DNA of 10,351 bases from Emmonsiellopsis sp. PD_33 (Eukaryota > Ascomycota > Eurotiomycetes > Onygenales > Ajellomycetaceae): NCBI GenBank assembly GCA_032988165.1, contig JANTQF010000601.1, forward strand, positions 1 through 10,351, in the 5' to 3' direction. Position 1 is the stretch's first letter; every line of letters begins with the position of its first letter. Made by a program: the position numbers and the translations under genes. This document shows positions 7,975-10,351 of this stretch, one piece after another. The notes under the pieces were generated by a model. It searched no databases and was not told the origin of the DNA. It was given only the letters and a program-made list of their open reading frames with translations.

Positions 7975-9072
7975 TCACAACTTTGCAGAGCCTTCGGGCT
8001 TGTTGACCAAAACGTATCTGTATCTTGCTTTACCCTCATGCATATCAACTAGCGCATTGTTAACATCTTCCATTGGACGTTCCTGAATCCACGGCAGGAT
8101 CTTCTTGTCAGCCGCTAGCTGGAGCATCTGCCGAATCTCCTCCGGTGAGCCAATCGAGGAACTCCCGACTTTGGCCCCCTTGCCCATAATATGCCACAGT
8201 CTGAATGCGGGAAACGGCTCCTCCGGCGCCCCGACCTGAATAAACTGCCCGCCCACCTTCAAGAGGCGCAGGTAGCTCTCCAACGGCATTTTCGCCGACG
8301 ACACGGTACAGATAATCAAATCCAACGATCGCGCATGCGCCTTTGCCCAGCCCTTATCTTCATCCGTCGCGATGTACTTGTCCGCTCCAAGACCGCCCAG
8401 GGCTTCTGACTTCTTCGAATTCGTCCTCGAAATGGCCGTCACTTGATCGCATCCCAGCGCCTTTGCGAACAATATACCAAGATGTCCCAACCCGCCAACC
8501 CCAACGATCCCAACGGATTTGCCTGGGCCAGCGCCATTCTTCACTAGTGGCGAGTATACCGTTATCCCACCGCACAGCAGAGGTGCGGCAACCGAGCTCG
8601 GCAAGCTATCCGGCAGCCTGAAAACGAACCACGCCGGCCCACGCCATTGCGTCGCATACCCGCCGTATGATTTGCTTCCGTCCCGGTATCGACCCGCATA
8701 TGTTCCCGTCTGGCGCGAGCAGTAGTTTTCCAAGCCCGAGGTGCATTCCGCGCATTCTGCCTTACGGCACGAGTCTGATTGCGCGCCAACACCCACGCGG
8801 TCGCCAACTTTTAGATGGCGGGATGGAGATGAGAGGCTGGCAACCTCTGGGCCGACGCGGGTAATGTGCCCGACGATTTCGTGGCCGACGACGCAGGGAT
8901 AGGGTGTGGGACCCCAGCCAGAGCTGAGGGTGTGGATATCTGAGCCGCAGATGCCGCAGTGGGTGATTTTGATTTCGACGTCCGTTGGGTGGAACGGTTT
9001 TGGTTTGAAGGTTGTGAAGGTTAGAGGGGAGGCTGGATCGTGGCCAACCCAGCCATGGAAGGTGTCTGTCAT
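7975..9072 (-). CDS. Zinc-dependent NADP(H) alcohol dehydrogenase, Adh6/CAD family
   Basis: Predicted to interconvert alcohols and aldehydes with NADP(H). Yeast Adh6/Adh7, its closest known relatives, reduce a broad range of aliphatic and aromatic aldehydes. The 365 residues match the family length and have no intron. The catalytic zinc ligands appear as Cys42 (GICGSDIH), His64 in GHE, and Cys167 (APLLCGGITVYSP). The structural zinc loop has Cys102, 107, 110 and 118, with four residues between the first two rather than the two in yeast Adh6. The Rossmann motif GIVGVGGLGHLG is at 188-199. SRTNSKK (215-221) matches the SRSSRK NADP phosphate-binding segment of Adh6. The first ATG is at 9072 (MTDTF); four codons upstream in frame is only a TTG. 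A sits at -3. The protein ends Ser-Ala-Lys-Leu, compatible with a PTS1 peroxisomal signal. The natural substrate cannot be told from sequence. Confidence 0.94.
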   Translation of the reverse strand: MTDTFHGWVGHDPASPLTFTTFKPKPFHPTDVEIKITHCGICGSDIHTLSSGWGPTPYPCVVGHEIVGHITRVGPEVASLSSPSRHLKVGDRVGVGAQSDSCRKAECAECTSGLENYCSRQTGTYAGRYRDGSKSYGGYATQWRGPAWFVFRLPDSLPSSVAAPLLCGGITVYSPLVKNGAGPGKSVGIVGVGGLGHLGILFAKALGCDQVTAISRTNSKKSEALGGLGADKYIATDEDKGWAKAHARSLDLIICTVSSAKMPLESYLRLLKVGGQFIQVGAPEEPFPAFRLWHIMGKGAKVGSSSIGSPEEIRQMLQLAADKKILPWIQERPMEDVNNALVDMHEGKARYRYVLVNKPEGSAKL

Positions 9073-9240
9073 GATGTGTGTCAACAGATATTTTCGGCTT
9101 CTTCCTTTTGGGGTATGATGCTGCGTTCCGATTTAGTCAGGGGAGAAGATAGAACACCAGATGGATTGTAGGGAAATAAGAGGGTTAATGATGACCGGAT
9201 GGTTTTCAATTGACCAGCAATGCTGAAAAGAGATGGGTTG
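9073..9240 (-). promoter_or_regulatory. Putative dehydrogenase promoter / 5' leader
   Basis: Read on the minus strand, this is CT-rich close to the gene, as in many fungal core promoters. It carries one CCCCT (plus-strand AGGGG, 9139-9143), which matches the stress-response element core bound by Msn2/4-type zinc fingers. A single 5-mer is weak evidence. No TATA box is obvious. Confidence 0.3.
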
Positions 9241-9806
9241 ATATCAATTGCCCCAATTGCTTGAGCTGTGTCTGGGTTCGAGCGGGGCGTCAAGGCCAAC
9301 CGAGGCAATGGATGGGAGGATGGGCAACCGTGGAAGCATGCTGCTTGGTTGCCGCAAGCAACATAATAAACCAGACAGGGAGCTTCGTTCCTGGGGATAG
9401 TGGAGAACGATTATGTAGTTGTCGTAGTTATTCCCGCGGCCAGAGCCTTTCCTCTGCCTGCCCAAGATCCAGATGCCGCATCTGAATCGCGAAACTCAGC
9501 CATTTTGCATCCCTACTAGATCATGGTTCCTCGGATTGGTCTCGTTGGAACATCCTGCCCGGCTCCGCATGGGCTATGTGATTCACCATCCACTGAAGCT
9601 TCGTCTGCAGCTGAGCATCGAGTTCAATGGCGGAATCAAGAGAAAGTTGGCAGCATGCGCGACGGTGAGAGTTCCGTGAAGCGAAGACAGGACGCGAACC
9701 TTTGAGGCTGGCGGAAAGTCATGTGACCATGCGGTTTTGCTTCCATACCGGAATCTGGTGGCAATTTTCAACGCCGGATTTACGGTTGATCCGCCGTCTA
9801 TAGATC
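9241..9806. other. Intergenic stretch, no supported gene
   Basis: Only short frames of up to 91 codons with no family signal. GTCATGTGAC at 9718-9727 repeats the E-box-like decamer seen upstream of NUP85. A GGTTCGAG at about 9274 resembles part of a tRNA B box, but no tRNA can be folded around it. Confidence 0.4.
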
Positions 9807-9941
9807 TACAGTCAACTGATGGTCAAATCATATAAAACGTAGACCAAACTGTAGATTTAAATAGACATTTTATATATTTGACAGTAGGGAATGAATTGAC
9901 AAGTCTATAGTATCTCAACGTCAAGTAGAATCTTGACTGTA
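9807..9941. mobile_element. Candidate MITE-like element with TA target duplication
   Basis: A 131-bp AT-rich segment (9809-9939) begins CAGTCAA and ends TTGACTG, a perfect 7-bp inverted terminal repeat. Both sides are flanked by TA, the target duplicated by Tc1/mariner and pogo/Fot1 transposons. GTCAA/TTGAC recurs inside near both ends: left at 9822-9826, right near 9896 and 9920. Such subterminal repeats are seen in MITEs. The inverted repeat is short and no second copy is in the window, so chance is not excluded. Confidence 0.35.
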
Positions 9942-9965
9942 ACTAGTAGTACTGGCTGGGCAGAG

Positions 9966-10030
9966 CCTCCTTCCATCTCCCTTCTCCATCCGAGTCTCCT
10001 TTCTCCATCCCCTTCTCCTATCTTCTCTTG
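9966..10030 (+). repeat. CT-rich tract with a 15-bp direct repeat
   Basis: Almost all pyrimidine on the plus strand. CTCCCTTCTCCATCC (9977-9991) is repeated with one mismatch at 9996-10010. CT-rich tracts often lie just upstream of transcription starts in filamentous fungi, so this could belong to a rightward promoter. It may equally be simple-sequence DNA. Confidence 0.55.
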
Positions 10031-10046
10031 ATTCGAAGCTTCAAAT

Positions 10047-10182
10047 CTGCCTGCTAACTTACTACTAACCTGCTACTAACCTATACTAACCTGCCTGCTA
10101 CTAACCTGCCTGCTAACCTACATACTGACCTACATACTGACCTGCTAACCTGCTAACTTGCCTACTAACCTATGTACTGACC
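10047..10182 (+). repeat. Imperfect minisatellite of CTAAC/CTGAC units
   Basis: Short imperfect units such as CTGCTAAC, CTACTAAC and CATACTGACCTA follow one another for about 135 bp. They include nine CTAAC and three CTGAC. It adjoins the trinucleotide repeats to the right and looks like one expanding simple-sequence block. Confidence 0.75.
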
Positions 10183-10200
10183 ATAGTGGCAGTTGAGGCA

Positions 10201-10212
10201 GCGGCGGCGGCG
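10201..10212 (+). repeat. (GCG)4 trinucleotide run
   Basis: Four GCG units between the CTRAC minisatellite and the GTA microsatellite. In the same frame as the following GTA units they read as alanine codons, though no ATG opens that frame. Confidence 0.75.
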
Positions 10213-10224
10213 ATAGTGGTAGTG

Positions 10225-10351
<127 letters not shown>

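Noticed and set aside
9073..9084. Four-codon N-terminal extension of the dehydrogenase
   Set aside because: The upstream codon is TTG, not ATG. The first ATG at 9072 has a good context and gives the usual family start.
9270..9285. tRNA B-box-like GGTTCGAG
   Set aside because: There is no matching A box or acceptor stem at tRNA spacing on either side.

Overview
The window looks like nuclear DNA from a filamentous ascomycete (Pezizomycotina). Both recognisable proteins have filamentous-fungal forms. The introns are short (57 and 81 nt), with GTAAGT donors and a CTGAC branch site, and the intergenic stretches are long and AT/CT-rich with simple repeats. The Nup85 sequence reads most like Eurotiomycetes, perhaps Onygenales, but I hold that placement loosely.

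Two protein genes are secure, both on the minus strand. The first (5755 to 2270) is the nucleoporin Nup85 of the Y-shaped (Nup84/Nup107-160) complex. It has three exons and a predicted length of 1115 residues. The second (9072 to 7975) is an intronless Adh6/Adh7-like zinc- and NADP-dependent alcohol dehydrogenase of the cinnamyl-alcohol-dehydrogenase family. It has 365 residues and ends in Ala-Lys-Leu, a possible peroxisomal targeting signal. A weaker plus-strand candidate at 6930-7420 would encode a small membrane protein of about 121 residues; its 3' intron carries a run of 20 C.

Layout: 1-2140 is gene-poor, with only small inverted repeats and low-complexity tracts. NUP85 fills 2270-5755. 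Between 5756 and 6929 lie the NUP85 promoter, a possible spliced leader ORF and unassigned sequence. The small membrane-protein candidate follows, then a gene-free stretch, then the dehydrogenase. The right end (9.8-10.35 kb) is repeat-rich: a 131-bp AT-rich segment with MITE-like ends flanked by TA, a CT-rich tract, a minisatellite of CTRAC-containing units, and a (GTA)42 microsatellite running off the window.

Nothing ties the genes into one pathway or cluster. One acts in nuclear-pore structure and the other in aldehyde/alcohol metabolism. I found no convincing new multi-gene system. The observations most worth a second look are the MITE-like element, the AKL terminus of the dehydrogenase, the in-frame stop-free second intron of NUP85, and the possible spliced ORF in the NUP85 leader.
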